A stretch of DNA of 64,000 bases from Leucobacter soli. Lineage in GTDB: Bacteria; Actinomycetota; Actinomycetes; Actinomycetales; Microbacteriaceae. Positions within the stretch are counted from its first letter, which is position 1. Each line of letters opens with the position of its first letter. Below the pieces are notes generated by a model that saw nothing but the letters and a program-made list of their open reading frames with translations, was not told the origin of the DNA and ran no database searches. The DNA lies in assembly GCF_910593785.1 (NCBI RefSeq), contig NZ_CAJVAP010000010.1, positions 46,525 through 110,524 on the forward strand. The letters are read 5' to 3'. This document shows, in pieces, positions 15,945-25,341 of this stretch. The position numbers were made by a program, and so were the translations under genes.

Positions 15945-18166
15945 TCCGCCCTGCTGCCCATGACGATGAGCGTCGGCCGCCCACCCCGCAGCTGCCGGAA
16001 CGCAGCCCCGTCCCGCGATGGCTCCGCGTGCTGCTGCCTGCCGTGCTGATCTTGGTCTGGTTCACGATCGCGGGTATCGGCGGCCCCTATTTCGGCAAGG
16101 TATCCGAGGTGTCCTCCAATGATCAGACCACCTACCTCCCCGCATCCGCCGACGCGACGAAGGTGCAGGCGCTGCTCGGCGAGTTCAACGATTCGACGGC
16201 AATTCCCGCCATTGTCGTGTTCACCGGCCAGGAAGCGCTCACCAGCGACCAGCTCGGCACCCTCGGCGACGCTCTCAACGCGGCCGCGCGCATCGACGGA
16301 GTCGGATCCGGTGTCTCGCCTGTCCTCCCGTCCGACGACGGACTGGCTGCGCAGGCCTTCGTCCCGATCGACAACTCGGCGGAGGTCGGCACCGTCGTGA
16401 CAGAGGTCGGGGCGGCGCTGCGCGCCGCCGCCCCCGACGGCATCGCGGTCTTCGTCACCGGGCCCGCAGGGTTCACCGCCGACCTCGTCGACGCGTTCGC
16501 CGGGATCGACGGCATTCTGCTCGGGGTCGCCCTGCTCGCGGTTCTCGTCATACTGATCCTCGTCTACCGCTCACTGCTCCTTCCGGTCGCGGTGCTCTCG
16601 ACGAGCCTGTTCGCGCTCTGCGCGGCCCTGCTGACCGTGTGGTGGCTCGCCAAATGGGGGGTCCTACTGCTGAGCGGGCAGACGCAGGGGATCCTCTTCA
16701 TCCTCGTCATCGGCGCGGCGACCGACTACTCGCTGCTGCTGGTCGCCCGCTACCGCGAGGAGCTCCGGGTCCACGAGGACAAGTGGGCTGCCACTCTCGC
16801 CGCGATCCGAGGCGCATTCGAGCCGATCGTCGCCTCGGGCGGCACCGTCATCGCTGGCCTTCTCTGCCTGCTGCTCAGCGACCTCAAATCAAACAGCACC
16901 CTCGGTCCCGTCGCCGCAATCGGCATCGTCTTCGCGATGCTCGCCGCGCTCACGCTGCTGCCCGCGATGCTCTTCGCCTTCGGCCGTGCTGCCTTCTGGC
17001 CCCGCCGTGCCCGCTACGAGCCCGAAGCAGTGGAAGCCGAGGGGGACATCCCCCGCACCGGCGTGTGGGGGCACCTCGCTCGCTCGATCCGCCACCGCCC
17101 GCGGCTCATCTGGAGCACGACCGCGCTGCTCCTCGTGATCGGTGCGCTCGGCATCACCCAGCTCGACGCGAGCGGCGTGCCGCAGTCGGACCTGGTGCTG
17201 GGCGCATCCGAGGCCCGCGACGGCCAAGTCGCGCTCGGAGAGCACTTTCCGGGCGGATCGGGAAGCCCGGCGCTCGTCGTCGTCGATGAGCAGCAGATGG
17301 AGGCAGCGAGCGAGGTTCTGCTCGATGCCGATGGAATCGATGGCGTCTCGGTGGTCACAGCCGATTCCCCCAGCGGCTCAGCTCCCGTGACCGCCGACGG
17401 CATCGGCGCGGTCGGACCGCCCGGTACCCCCACGCCCGCCCCGACGGTCGTGGACGGTCGTGTGCTGCTGCAGGCCACCCTCGCCGATGCGGCCGACTCC
17501 GAGGCCGCTGCGGGGACGGTGACCCGGCTACGTGCCGAGCTCGCGAACGCCGTACCGAGCGCGATGGTCGGCGGGGTCACCGCGACCGCGGTGGATACGG
17601 ATGCGGCGTCTATCCACGACCGCACGCTCATCATCCCGGTCGTGCTCCTCGTGATCACGCTCATCCTGATGATGCTGCTGCGCTCCGTGGTGGCACCCGT
17701 GCTGCTCCTCATCACCACGGTGCTGTCCTTCGGCACCGCGCTGGGGGTGTCTGCGCTCGTGTTCAACGGCCTCTTCCACTTCCCCGGGGCGGATCCGGCG
17801 GTGCCGCTGTTTGGTTTCGTGTTCCTCGTCGCACTGGGGGTGGACTACAACATCTTCCTCATGAGTCGGGTGCGGGAAGAATCGTTGCGGCACGGCACGA
17901 GAATGGGTGTGCTGCGCGGCACAGTTGTGACCGGAAGCGTCATCACCTCCGCCGGGCTCGTGCTCGCCGCCACGTTCGCCGCGCTCGCGGTGATCCCGAT
18001 CCTCTTTCTGGTTCAGCTGGCCTTCATGGTCGCCTTCGGCGTTCTCCTCGACACCTTCCTGGTGCGCACCCTGCTCGTCCCGGCGCTCAGCTACGACATC
18101 GGCCGCGCAATCTGGTGGCCCTCGAAGCTCGCCCGAACCCCCGAAAGCGAGCGGACGCCGCGATGA
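15941..18166 (+). CDS. MMPL-family RND transporter
   Basis: 741 residues with the duplicated MMPL layout: one helix, an extracytoplasmic loop and 5-6 helices, twice. Key segments are GAATDYSLLLVARYREE and ALGVDYNIFLMSRVREE, each with the Asp-Tyr pair for proton transfer. It sits inside the crt operon, as an mmpL-type gene does in corynebacterial crt operons, so it may move carotenoid or lipid to the outer face. The start is fixed by the ATGA overlap with the elongase fusion. Confidence 0.9.
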   Translation: MIRPAAHDDERRPPTPQLPERSPVPRWLRVLLPAVLILVWFTIAGIGGPYFGKVSEVSSNDQTTYLPASADATKVQALLGEFNDSTAIPAIVVFTGQEALTSDQLGTLGDALNAAARIDGVGSGVSPVLPSDDGLAAQAFVPIDNSAEVGTVVTEVGAALRAAAPDGIAVFVTGPAGFTADLVDAFAGIDGILLGVALLAVLVILILVYRSLLLPVAVLSTSLFALCAALLTVWWLAKWGVLLLSGQTQGILFILVIGAATDYSLLLVARYREELRVHEDKWAATLAAIRGAFEPIVASGGTVIAGLLCLLLSDLKSNSTLGPVAAIGIVFAMLAALTLLPAMLFAFGRAAFWPRRARYEPEAVEAEGDIPRTGVWGHLARSIRHRPRLIWSTTALLLVIGALGITQLDASGVPQSDLVLGASEARDGQVALGEHFPGGSGSPALVVVDEQQMEAASEVLLDADGIDGVSVVTADSPSGSAPVTADGIGAVGPPGTPTPAPTVVDGRVLLQATLADAADSEAAAGTVTRLRAELANAVPSAMVGGVTATAVDTDAASIHDRTLIIPVVLLVITLILMMLLRSVVAPVLLLITTVLSFGTALGVSALVFNGLFHFPGADPAVPLFGFVFLVALGVDYNIFLMSRVREESLRHGTRMGVLRGTVVTGSVITSAGLVLAATFAALAVIPILFLVQLAFMVAFGVLLDTFLVRTLLVPALSYDIGRAIWWPSKLARTPESERTPR

Positions 18167-18591
18167 GGATCTGGTCCCTGCACCCAGTCCACCTCGACCG
18201 TGCTGGCCTGGTCGCCGGATGGCGGGAGGCGCTGCTTGCGCAGGCAGTACTCGCCGGGCGCACAAAGGGGTACCGTCACCACCCGCAGCTGATCCGGTTC
18301 CGGGAGACCAGCGATCCGCTGGCGACCATCGGCGCCTACCTTCACGGACTGCAACGAGAGGCTACCGGCCGGGGCTACCGCTTCGACGAGACCCGCATCC
18401 TCGCCCAGGTGGGCCCTCTCGCCCTGCTCCCGGTGACGCGCGGACAGCTCGACTACGAATGGGCACACCTCGGTAGGAAAATCGCCGCGCGCAGCCCCGG
18501 AGACGCCGAGAGATGGGCCCGGTCCCGGCCCACACCTCACCCGATCTTCACCGTCGTACAGGGAGATATCGAGAGCTGGGAGCGATCATGA
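18163..18591 (+). CDS. Pyrimidine-dimer DNA glycosylase-like protein (Pyr_excise family)
   Basis: 142 residues beginning MRIWSLHPVHLDRAGLVAGW, the typical opening of this T4 endonuclease V-related family, followed by TKGYRHHPQLIRF. The family excises UV-induced pyrimidine dimers. It is overlapped by 4 bp on both sides in the carotenoid operon, which ties pigment production to UV-damage repair. Assignment rests on these N-terminal patterns; activity is not shown. Confidence 0.75.
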   Translation: MRIWSLHPVHLDRAGLVAGWREALLAQAVLAGRTKGYRHHPQLIRFRETSDPLATIGAYLHGLQREATGRGYRFDETRILAQVGPLALLPVTRGQLDYEWAHLGRKIAARSPGDAERWARSRPTPHPIFTVVQGDIESWERS

Positions 18592-19496
18592 CCACGCACA
18601 TCGTCATCGCAGGCGCATCTGGGCTAATCGGAAGGGCGCTATCGCGCGCCATCGTCGCGCGTGGTGATCGAGTCACGGCCCTGGTGCGGCGTCCCGCCCA
18701 GGCCCCCGGAGAGGCGCCCTGGGAGCCCGCACGCGGCACGCTCGACATCCGCCATCTCGAAGGGGCGGATGCCGTCGTCGTCCTGAACGGCGCAAGCGTA
18801 GGACGGATGCCCTGGACAAAGGCCTACCGGCAGGAGCTTATCGGCTCGCGCATCGCCCCTGTGAGCACCGTCGCGACCGCGCTGGCGAGGATGGGGTCAG
18901 ACGCGCCGACGCTCGTCTCGGGCTCGGCAGTGGGGTACTACGGCTCGGCACCCGGTGCGGTGCTCACAGAGGCGGCGGTTGCAGGCGACACTTTCCTCGC
19001 TCGATTGTGCGTCGACTGGGAGGCGGCTGCACGAGAGGCCGAGTCGGTCACGCGGGTGGCGCTCCTTCGCACGGCGCCGGTGATTCACCGCGCCGGCGTG
19101 CTCCGGCCCATGATCCGGCTGACCTCCCTCGGCCTCGGCGGACCGTTGGGCGCGGGCACCCAGGTCTGGCCGTGGATTTCCCTCGAGGACGAGATCCGCG
19201 CCATTCTCCACATCATCGACACCGACATTTCCGGGCCCGTCAACCTCTGCGGCCCCGAGCCGGCGACCGCGAACGAGACCGGCCGCGCCATCGCCCGGGA
19301 ACTGCATCGCCCATACTGGCTGCGCGCCCCCGAGTGGGGGCTCAACCTCGCACTGGGTAAAGCTGCGGTGGAGTCCCTCCTGGCCAGTGACGCAGATGTT
19401 CACCCAGAAATACTCACCAACCACGGTTTCGTCTTCGCGCACAGTACTGTTGAGTCAGCAGTACGAGCCGCAATATCGCCACCTGCAAACCTCTGA
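18588..19496 (+). CDS. TIGR01777-type NAD-dependent epimerase (DUF1731)
   Basis: 302 residues. It has a Rossmann nucleotide-binding start (IVIAGASGLIGRALSRAI), the SGSAVGYYG active-site region with Tyr, and a C-terminal DUF1731 (NHGFVFAHSTVESAVRAA). Members are uncharacterised SDR-like epimerases, in some genomes near photolyase or carotenoid genes. It is the last gene of the operon and overlaps the glycosylase by ATGA. Confidence 0.85.
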   Translation: MTTHIVIAGASGLIGRALSRAIVARGDRVTALVRRPAQAPGEAPWEPARGTLDIRHLEGADAVVVLNGASVGRMPWTKAYRQELIGSRIAPVSTVATALARMGSDAPTLVSGSAVGYYGSAPGAVLTEAAVAGDTFLARLCVDWEAAAREAESVTRVALLRTAPVIHRAGVLRPMIRLTSLGLGGPLGAGTQVWPWISLEDEIRAILHIIDTDISGPVNLCGPEPATANETGRAIARELHRPYWLRAPEWGLNLALGKAAVESLLASDADVHPEILTNHGFVFAHSTVESAVRAAISPPANL

Positions 19497-19848
19497 CGTG
19501 GCACATCCTGAAGCGGAATCATTGTCTCTTGCCGCCGGTGTCCAGCCCCGGCCATATCGGCGCTGAAGACGGAACTCCACCCGGCGCGAGATAGTTCGCA
19601 TCGAGCACCGCGCACACGGCGGCTTTCGCATACTCGTGATCGATGTCCGGCATGGCAAGTGCTCTAGCGTCGGTGCTCGTCATGCCGCGGATCACGCGAT
19701 CAGGAATCACATCTGGCCCGACGCCAAGGCCAACTCTACGTCCACTCACCCTTACTGGCACCGTGACCCCAGCGGCCGCAACAGCACCCACCGGCACTCT
19801 TCCCAATAGCCCTTCTCTCCCGAATGCACTTTTTCTAGCACTTCGGAC
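19497..19848. other. Island right edge with a possible gene remnant
   Basis: About 350 bp with no solid gene. On the minus strand, 19519-19650 has coding-like codon use (MPDIDHEYAKAAVCAVLDAN) but no recognisable domain and no ribosome site; it may be the end of a truncated gene. No integrase is recognised. Confidence 0.35.
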
Positions 19849-19899
19849 GAAAACAGCCCCTGATCCAGGTCATAAAATACCTGTTCAGGGGCTGTTTTC
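19849..19899 (-). terminator. Terminator of tRNA-Leu / island end
   Basis: A perfect 15-bp stem (GAAAACAGCCCCTGA at 19849-19863 with its complement at 19885-19899) with a 21-nt loop; the descending arm carries TTTT on the minus strand. It starts 6 nt after the tRNA 3' end and may also stop the crt operon from the other side. Confidence 0.75.
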
Positions 19900-19903
19900 C
19901 ATT

Positions 19904-19926
19904 CGTGCGCGAGGGGGGACTTGAAC
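19904..19926 (-). repeat. attR-like 23-bp repeat at the intact tRNA-Leu 3' end
   Basis: Exact direct copy of 9022-9044, overlapping tRNA bases from the discriminator to the T loop plus two bases beyond. The intact tRNA at this end and the partial copy at the other match the standard outcome of integration into a tRNA 3' end. Confidence 0.75.
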
Positions 19927-19989
19927 CCCCACGCCCTTGCGGGCACTGGCACCTGAAGCCAGCGCGTCTGCCAATTCCGCCACTCGCGC
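19906..19989 (-). tRNA. tRNA-Leu (anticodon CAG)
   Basis: 84 nt. Acceptor GCGCGAG pairs with CTCGCGC, discriminator A. The anticodon arm is CTGGC-TTCAGGT-GCCAG, giving anticodon CAG. The long variable arm (TGCCCGCAAGGGCG) and GTTCAAGTC T-loop are typical of class II tRNA-Leu. CCA is not encoded. Confidence 0.96.
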
Positions 19990-20027
19990 GAGTCGCTGTG
20001 TCGATCCCGAGGGACCGCACAACCCCC

Positions 20028-21746
20028 TCAGCTTAGCAAGTCCTCGCGGACCGGCAAAACCGGGAGGTCCGCGACGTACACCTTCGGCGTCACCGGGTCG
20101 GGCTTGCCGATGTACTTGTCGGGCTTGAGCTCGCCGTTCCAGTTGAACTGCGTCTTCCGCATGACGAAGTGGATGTGCGGACCCGAGGTGCAGCCGCTCA
20201 TCCCCTCGGTCGCGATCTGCTGGCCCGACTTCACCTTCGTGCCGACGGTGATGCCGAGGGCCTTGCTCGATCCGCGGGCCACGTGATTCACGGCCGAGTA
20301 GATGGTCTTGCCCTCGTAGCTGTGCTTGATGACGACCGTCTGGTTCTCGCCGTGCCACCATGCCGTGGGGCACCACGACGGCTTGCCCCAGCCGTCGCCG
20401 CCGACCTGCACGACTTCGCCCTTGTACGGGGCGAAGACCGGGCCGCCGGCCGTCGTGCCCAGATCGATGGCGTAGCCCTCGTGGTAGCCCTGGTTCAGCT
20501 CCCGGGTGTCGGTGGGCCAGGCCCAGCCGTTCTCGTTCCGCGGCCCGCGGATGCCGGCGATCTTCGCCGGGGCGCTGCTGACCGCGCGCACCTCGTACTT
20601 GGGCTTCGTGCCGGTGACCTTGACCTTGACGATCTTGCCCCGCTGCGCCTTGGTGACGGTGAACGTCTTCTTGGTGGCGCCCTTGATCTTCTTCCCGCTT
20701 GCGTACCACTGGTAGGTGAACTTGGTGCCCTTGGTCCAGGTGCCGCGCTTCGCGGTCAGCTTCGTCCCGACCTTGACGGTCCCGCTGACCTTCGGTGTGG
20801 CGGCCGTCAGGTAGCGAGGAGAGGTGATCTTCTTCGTCTTCGCGGTTGTCTCGGTGCGGGTGGTGTAGCCGTTGCGCGACTGGGTGACCCGAGCGCTGAG
20901 CCGGGTGTCGAGATCCTTGAGCACCGGCTTGTACGAGGGCCCGGTCGCTCCCGAGATGACCTTGCCGTCGCGGAGCCAGACGACCGTCACGGTGCCGGCG
21001 CTCGACGAGATCCGCCCGACCTTCAGCGTCTTCCCGTGCTTCGGCGTCCCCGTGATGGTCGGCTTCAGCGCCGCGAAGGCGTTGACCGTGATCGGGGCCG
21101 TGCTCTCGGAGGTCTCCACCAGGGAGCCGAGCCCCTCGCTGGACTGGGTCACCATTACCGAGAGCTGCGCGCCGAGATCATTGACCTTCACCGTGTAGTC
21201 GGCGCCTGCCGCGGCATCGCCGCCGATCCGCACGCCGTCCCGGTACCAGCGGTAGGCGACGGCGTGCTTGGTCGAGTCGATGTACGCGGTCAGCGTCTCC
21301 CCGACGCGCGTCTTGCCGCCGATGACCGGGTTCACCGACGTCGTGATGGTGGAGATCTCGGTCGAGGAGCCGTCGAGTGTGTCGGTCACGAGCACCGAGA
21401 TCCGGCGCTGCTGACTGCCGGGCTTCACGAAGTAGAAGTTCTTGGTGGCGTTGGTGATCGTGGCGCCGTCGCGCAGCCACTGGTACGTGATCGATGCGGC
21501 GCTCCTCCCGGCCGGAAGCGGCACCTTCGCGGTCACCTTGATCTGGTCGGCGCGATCCGCATCGCTCCGCATGACCCCGCTGAGCGTGGTCCCGGCGAGA
21601 ATCGGATTCGTCGCACCGTCCTCGGCGGCCGCGGACGACCCGCCGATCGGCGCCGTGAGCAGCGTTGCGACCAGGGCCGCCGCGGCGAACGCCGTCGCCG
21701 CGAATTTCGGCAGTCGAGCCGTAGCGGCGCGTCGCGCAGCGGTCAT
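20028..21746 (-). CDS. M23 peptidase with surface repeat domains
   Basis: 572 residues. A Sec signal peptide occupies roughly residues 1-40 (ending GGSSAAAED). Several ~80-residue Ig-like repeats follow (motif YQWLRDG...ITNAT...V.VT), then a C-terminal LytM/M23 domain. Zinc ligands are visible as HEGYAID (His ~422, Asp ~428) and HIH (~525). It probably cuts or binds peptidoglycan outside the cell. ATG 21746 is preferred, being preceded by a GGGGGG ribosome site; an earlier ATG (21765) would put that site inside the gene. Confidence 0.88.
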   Translation of the reverse strand: MTAARRAATARLPKFAATAFAAAALVATLLTAPIGGSSAAAEDGATNPILAGTTLSGVMRSDADRADQIKVTAKVPLPAGRSAASITYQWLRDGATITNATKNFYFVKPGSQQRRISVLVTDTLDGSSTEISTITTSVNPVIGGKTRVGETLTAYIDSTKHAVAYRWYRDGVRIGGDAAAGADYTVKVNDLGAQLSVMVTQSSEGLGSLVETSESTAPITVNAFAALKPTITGTPKHGKTLKVGRISSSAGTVTVVWLRDGKVISGATGPSYKPVLKDLDTRLSARVTQSRNGYTTRTETTAKTKKITSPRYLTAATPKVSGTVKVGTKLTAKRGTWTKGTKFTYQWYASGKKIKGATKKTFTVTKAQRGKIVKVKVTGTKPKYEVRAVSSAPAKIAGIRGPRNENGWAWPTDTRELNQGYHEGYAIDLGTTAGGPVFAPYKGEVVQVGGDGWGKPSWCPTAWWHGENQTVVIKHSYEGKTIYSAVNHVARGSSKALGITVGTKVKSGQQIATEGMSGCTSGPHIHFVMRKTQFNWNGELKPDKYIGKPDPVTPKVYVADLPVLPVREDLLS

Positions 21747-21875
21747 GGTACCCCCCAAGTGATCCATAACCCTGAAGCTTAGCCTGAGAGTTGCCTGGAC
21801 GTCGAGACAATCTTCAAGATTCGCCGCGACACGCCGAGTCCATTCCCGTGCGGCGGCGAACAGTAGAGTAACCGT

Positions 21876-22391
21876 ATGGCGAAACGGAGGCGCAGTTCGA
21901 CGGTGGGGTCGCCCACGGCGTCGACCCCGGCGACGGCCGCCCTCGTCGCGCTCGGCATCCCGTTCGAGACCCGTACCTATGTGCACGACCCGGCCGAGAC
22001 CGACTTCGGCGGAGAGGCCGCGGCAGCGCTCGGTGTCGCGCCCGAGCGGGTGCTCAAGACGCTGCTCGCGGAGGTCGACGAGGCTCTGATCGTTGCCGTG
22101 GTGCCGGTCGCCGGCCTGCTCGACCTCAAGGCGCTCGCCGCCGCCATCGGGGGCAAGCGCGCGCGGATGGCGGATCCGGCGCTCGCGGAGCGCAAGACGG
22201 GCTACGTCATCGGAGGGATCAGCCCGGTCGGCCAGCGCACCGCCCTGCGCACGGTCGTCGATGGGTCGGCGGCGGGTTTCGATACGATACTGGTGTCCGG
22301 CGGTCGCCGAGGATTCGACGTCGAACTGGCCCCGGAGGACCTTCTCGCAGCGACCGGCGGCACCTACGCCGATATCGCGCAAGCAACATAG
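21876..22391 (+). CDS. ybaK: Cys-tRNA(Pro)/aminoacyl-tRNA deacylase, YbaK/EbsC type
   Basis: 171 residues. The domain hydrolyses misacylated Cys-tRNA(Pro) in translation quality control. Typical segments are RVLKTLLAEVDE, AAIGGKRARMAD and KTGYVIGGISPVGQ, with the conserved Lys in the first. A -10 hexamer TAGAGT (21864-21869) lies 6 nt before the ATG, indicating a leaderless transcript. Confidence 0.9.
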   Translation: MAKRRRSSTVGSPTASTPATAALVALGIPFETRTYVHDPAETDFGGEAAAALGVAPERVLKTLLAEVDEALIVAVVPVAGLLDLKALAAAIGGKRARMADPALAERKTGYVIGGISPVGQRTALRTVVDGSAAGFDTILVSGGRRGFDVELAPEDLLAATGGTYADIAQAT

Positions 22392-22568
22392 TGGATATGT
22401 AGCTTTATCGCGTAACTCTGTAGGTTGAGCGAATTCCAGGTATCTTTTTGGTCGCGAAAGCCGAATGGCTTCACAAATTCTTTTGGAGCGCGATAGGCTC
22501 GCAACTGTTGCGGGCTTCGGTTCGCTACAACCCATGACAAGAGGCATGAGAGAACAGGAACAGAATCG

Positions 22569-23456
22569 ATGAAGATTCGCTACGCGATCCCCGCACTCGC
22601 GGCCGCCGCCGCGCTCGCGCTGACCGGCTGCACCAATACCGAGAATCCCGTCGACGACGGCCCCAGCGCCGCTGAGGGCATCCAGGCGGACGAGGCAGCG
22701 GTCGCGCTGCTCCCCGCAGAGGTGAAGGACTCCGGTGTACTGCGGATCGGCACCGACGCCGAGTACCCGCCGAACGAGTACAAGGATGCCGACGGCAACC
22801 CGACCGGCTGGGGCGTCGAACTCGCCGAGGCCGTCTCGGCCAAGCTCGGCCTCGACCCCGAGTGGGAGATCCTCGGCTTCGACAGCATCATCCCGCGCAT
22901 CCAGGAAGGCACGCTCGACCTCGGCTCCTCGTCGTTCACCGATACGCTCGAGCGCCAGAAGTCGGTCGACTTCGTCAACTTCCTCGACGCCGGCAGCCAG
23001 TGGGTCGCCGCCACGGGCGAGGACATCGACCCCAACGACGCCTGCGGCCTGACCATCGCCGTTCAGGCGACCACGGTGCAGGACACCGACGAGCTGCCCG
23101 CGAAGTCGCAGGCATGCGAGGATGCCGGCAAGGAGCCGATCGAGGTGCTGCGCTTCGACGGCCAGCCCGAGGTGACCCAGGCCGTGGTCGACGGCCGTGC
23201 GGCCGCCTTCTCCGCCGACCTCCCGGTGTCGATCGACGCCGTCACCCAGCTGGACGGCCAGCTCGAGACCGTCGGCGAGATGTTCGACGCGGCCCCGTAC
23301 GGCTTCGCCACCCAGAAGGACAGCGACATGACCAAGGCCGTGCAGGCCGCGCTGCAGTCGCTGATGGACGACGGGACCTACCTCGAGATCCTCACGAAGG
23401 CCGGCTTCGAGTCCGGCGCGCTGGCGTCGGCCACGATCAACGCGGCGACCAGCTGA
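22569..23456 (+). CDS. Amino-acid ABC transporter substrate-binding lipoprotein
   Basis: 295 residues. The signal peptide ends in the lipobox LTGC (Cys20), followed by the type-3 binding-protein fold (LRIGTDAEYPPNEY, DLGSSSFTDTLERQKSVDFV). It would deliver a polar amino acid or similar solute to the permease and ATPase that follow 18 bp and ~1 kb later. The 177-bp leader is relatively AT-rich and carries the promoter, whose exact hexamers I cannot fix. Confidence 0.92.
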   Translation: MKIRYAIPALAAAAALALTGCTNTENPVDDGPSAAEGIQADEAAVALLPAEVKDSGVLRIGTDAEYPPNEYKDADGNPTGWGVELAEAVSAKLGLDPEWEILGFDSIIPRIQEGTLDLGSSSFTDTLERQKSVDFVNFLDAGSQWVAATGEDIDPNDACGLTIAVQATTVQDTDELPAKSQACEDAGKEPIEVLRFDGQPEVTQAVVDGRAAAFSADLPVSIDAVTQLDGQLETVGEMFDAAPYGFATQKDSDMTKAVQAALQSLMDDGTYLEILTKAGFESGALASATINAATS

Positions 23457-23474
23457 GGCATCGGCTAGCCAGTC

Positions 23475-24503
23475 ATGTCTGACATGCGCTCCGGGGATGC
23501 GGGGCCCACGGCCCCGCATCCCTCCGCCCACGCGGAGCCGGAGGCGATCCAGGCGATCAAGCTGAGGCACCCCGGGCGAACCGTGTTCGCCGTCGTGCTG
23601 ATCCTGCTCGCCGGGCTCTTCCTCTACGACACCGCATTCAACCGGCCGGTCTACAACTGGGGCATCGTCGGTCAGTACCTGTTCGATACGCGCATCCTCA
23701 CGGGTGCCTGGTACACGCTGCAGCTCACGGTCTACTCGATGATCATCGCCATCGTCCTGGGTATCGCCGTCGCCGTCATGCGCCTCTCGCCGAACCCGGT
23801 CGTCGCCGCGGTGGCCTGGGTGTACCTCTGGCTCTTCCGCGGGACCCCGGTCTACGTGCAGTTGGTCTTCTGGGGCATGATCCCGACGATCTACAAGACG
23901 ATCGACCTGGGGATTCCGTTCACCGAGGCCCTGGTGTCGATCAGCACGAAGGACCTGCTGAACTACTTCACGCTGGCGGTCATCGGCCTGGCGCTGAACG
24001 AGGCCGCCTACATGGCGGAGATCGTGCGCGCCGGCCTGCTCGCGGTGGACAAGGGTCAGGACGAGGCCGCGATCGCGCTCGGCCTCGGCTGGTGGCACAC
24101 CATGAGCCGGGTGATCCTGCCGCAGGCGATGCGCGTCATCATCCCGCCGACCGGCAACGAAGTCATATCGATGCTGAAGACGACATCGCTCGTCGCGGCC
24201 GTGCCATTCACACTCGACCTGTACGGGCGCTCGCGGGACATCTCCGCGGTGACCTACCAGCCGGTGCCGATGCTGATCGTCGCATCCATCTGGTATCTGA
24301 CGGTCACGTCGATCCTGATGGTGGGGCAGTACTACCTCGAGCGGCACTACGCCAAGGGGATCGGCGATCGCCCGGACGTGCAGAAGCCCACCGTCGAGAC
24401 CGCTGCGGTCACCGTCGTCGGTGAGCGGCATCCGACCTACCCGAGCACGGCCGGAGAGACCATCGTGCCGCCGCACGAGCGACCCGGAGGGGGCGGAGCA
24501 TGA
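23475..24503 (+). CDS. Amino-acid ABC transporter permease (HisM/GlnP family)
   Basis: 342 residues, longer than the usual ~230 because of a hydrophilic N-terminal extension (about 40 residues), an additional membrane helix and a ~50-residue C-terminal tail. The permease EAA loop [21 protein letters not shown] is clear. The stop overlaps the ATPase start by 4 bp. Confidence 0.92.
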   Translation: MSDMRSGDAGPTAPHPSAHAEPEAIQAIKLRHPGRTVFAVVLILLAGLFLYDTAFNRPVYNWGIVGQYLFDTRILTGAWYTLQLTVYSMIIAIVLGIAVAVMRLSPNPVVAAVAWVYLWLFRGTPVYVQLVFWGMIPTIYKTIDLGIPFTEALVSISTKDLLNYFTLAVIGLALNEAAYMAEIVRAGLLAVDKGQDEAAIALGLGWWHTMSRVILPQAMRVIIPPTGNEVISMLKTTSLVAAVPFTLDLYGRSRDISAVTYQPVPMLIVASIWYLTVTSILMVGQYYLERHYAKGIGDRPDVQKPTVETAAVTVVGERHPTYPSTAGETIVPPHERPGGGGA

Positions 24504-25273
24504 GCGAAGAATCCACCCCCATGGTGAAGGCCGAGGCGATCTCGAAGGCCTACGGTTCGAACGAGGTGCTCAAGTCGATCTCGCTCGAGGTCAATCGCGG
24601 CGAGGTCCTGTGCCTGGTCGGGCCGTCGGGCTCGGGCAAGAGCACGTTCCTGCGCTGCATCAATCACCTCGAGACGATCAACGCCGGCAGGCTCTGGGTC
24701 GACGGCGAGCTGGTGGGCTACCGCCAGCACGGCGACAAGGTCTACGAGATGCACCCGAAGGAGGCCGCCAAGCAGCGGCGCGACATCGGCATGGTGTTCC
24801 AGCGGTTCAACCTGTTCCCGCACAAGACCGCGCTCGAGAACGTGATGCTCGCCCCGACGCTCCTGAAGAAGGGCACCAAGGCGTCGCGCCAGACGAAGGC
24901 GTTGGATCTGCTGGCCCGCGTGGGGCTCGCGGATCGGCACGACTACTACCCGGCGCATCTCTCGGGCGGTCAGCAGCAGCGCGTCGCGATCGCGCGGGCG
25001 CTCGCCATGGAGCCGAAGCTGATGCTCTTCGACGAGCCCACGTCGGCGCTCGATCCCGAGCTCGTCGGCGAGGTGCTCGAGGTGATGAAGGGCCTCGCCG
25101 AGAGCGGCATGACCATGATCGTCGTGACCCACGAGATGGGGTTCGCGCGCGAGGTCGCCGACACGCTCGTCTTCATGGACGGGGGCGTCGTCGTCGAGGC
25201 CGGTGATCCGGTCGAGGTGCTGACGAACCCGCAGCGCGAGCGGACCAAGGCCTTCCTCTCGAAGGTGCTGTAG
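24500..25273 (+). CDS. Amino-acid ABC transporter ATP-binding protein (GlnQ/HisP family)
   Basis: 257 residues with Walker [10 protein letters not shown], signature [15 protein letters not shown], Walker [15 protein letters not shown] and the switch His in VVTHEMGFA. It is coupled to the permease and followed by a strong hairpin. Confidence 0.94.
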   Translation: MSEESTPMVKAEAISKAYGSNEVLKSISLEVNRGEVLCLVGPSGSGKSTFLRCINHLETINAGRLWVDGELVGYRQHGDKVYEMHPKEAAKQRRDIGMVFQRFNLFPHKTALENVMLAPTLLKKGTKASRQTKALDLLARVGLADRHDYYPAHLSGGQQQRVAIARALAMEPKLMLFDEPTSALDPELVGEVLEVMKGLAESGMTMIVVTHEMGFAREVADTLVFMDGGVVVEAGDPVEVLTNPQRERTKAFLSKVL

Positions 25274-25279
25274 CCCGCA

Positions 25280-25330
25280 CGAAGCAGAGCGCCGCCGGTT
25301 CCGAGATGGATCCGGCGGCGCTCTGCTTCG
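25280..25330. terminator. Bidirectional terminator hairpin
   Basis: A perfect 19-bp stem, CGAAGCAGAGCGCCGCCGG at 25280-25298 with its complement at 25312-25330, and a 13-nt loop. It lies between the converging ABC and tagD genes. There is no long T-tract. Confidence 0.75.
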
Positions 25331-25341
25331 TGTCGTCGCGC

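Noticed and set aside
20028..24476. A 1482-residue open frame on the minus strand
   Set aside because: Beyond 21746 it runs antisense to the ABC importer genes and has the Arg/Asp/Gly-rich look of a shadow frame; only the M23 part is real.
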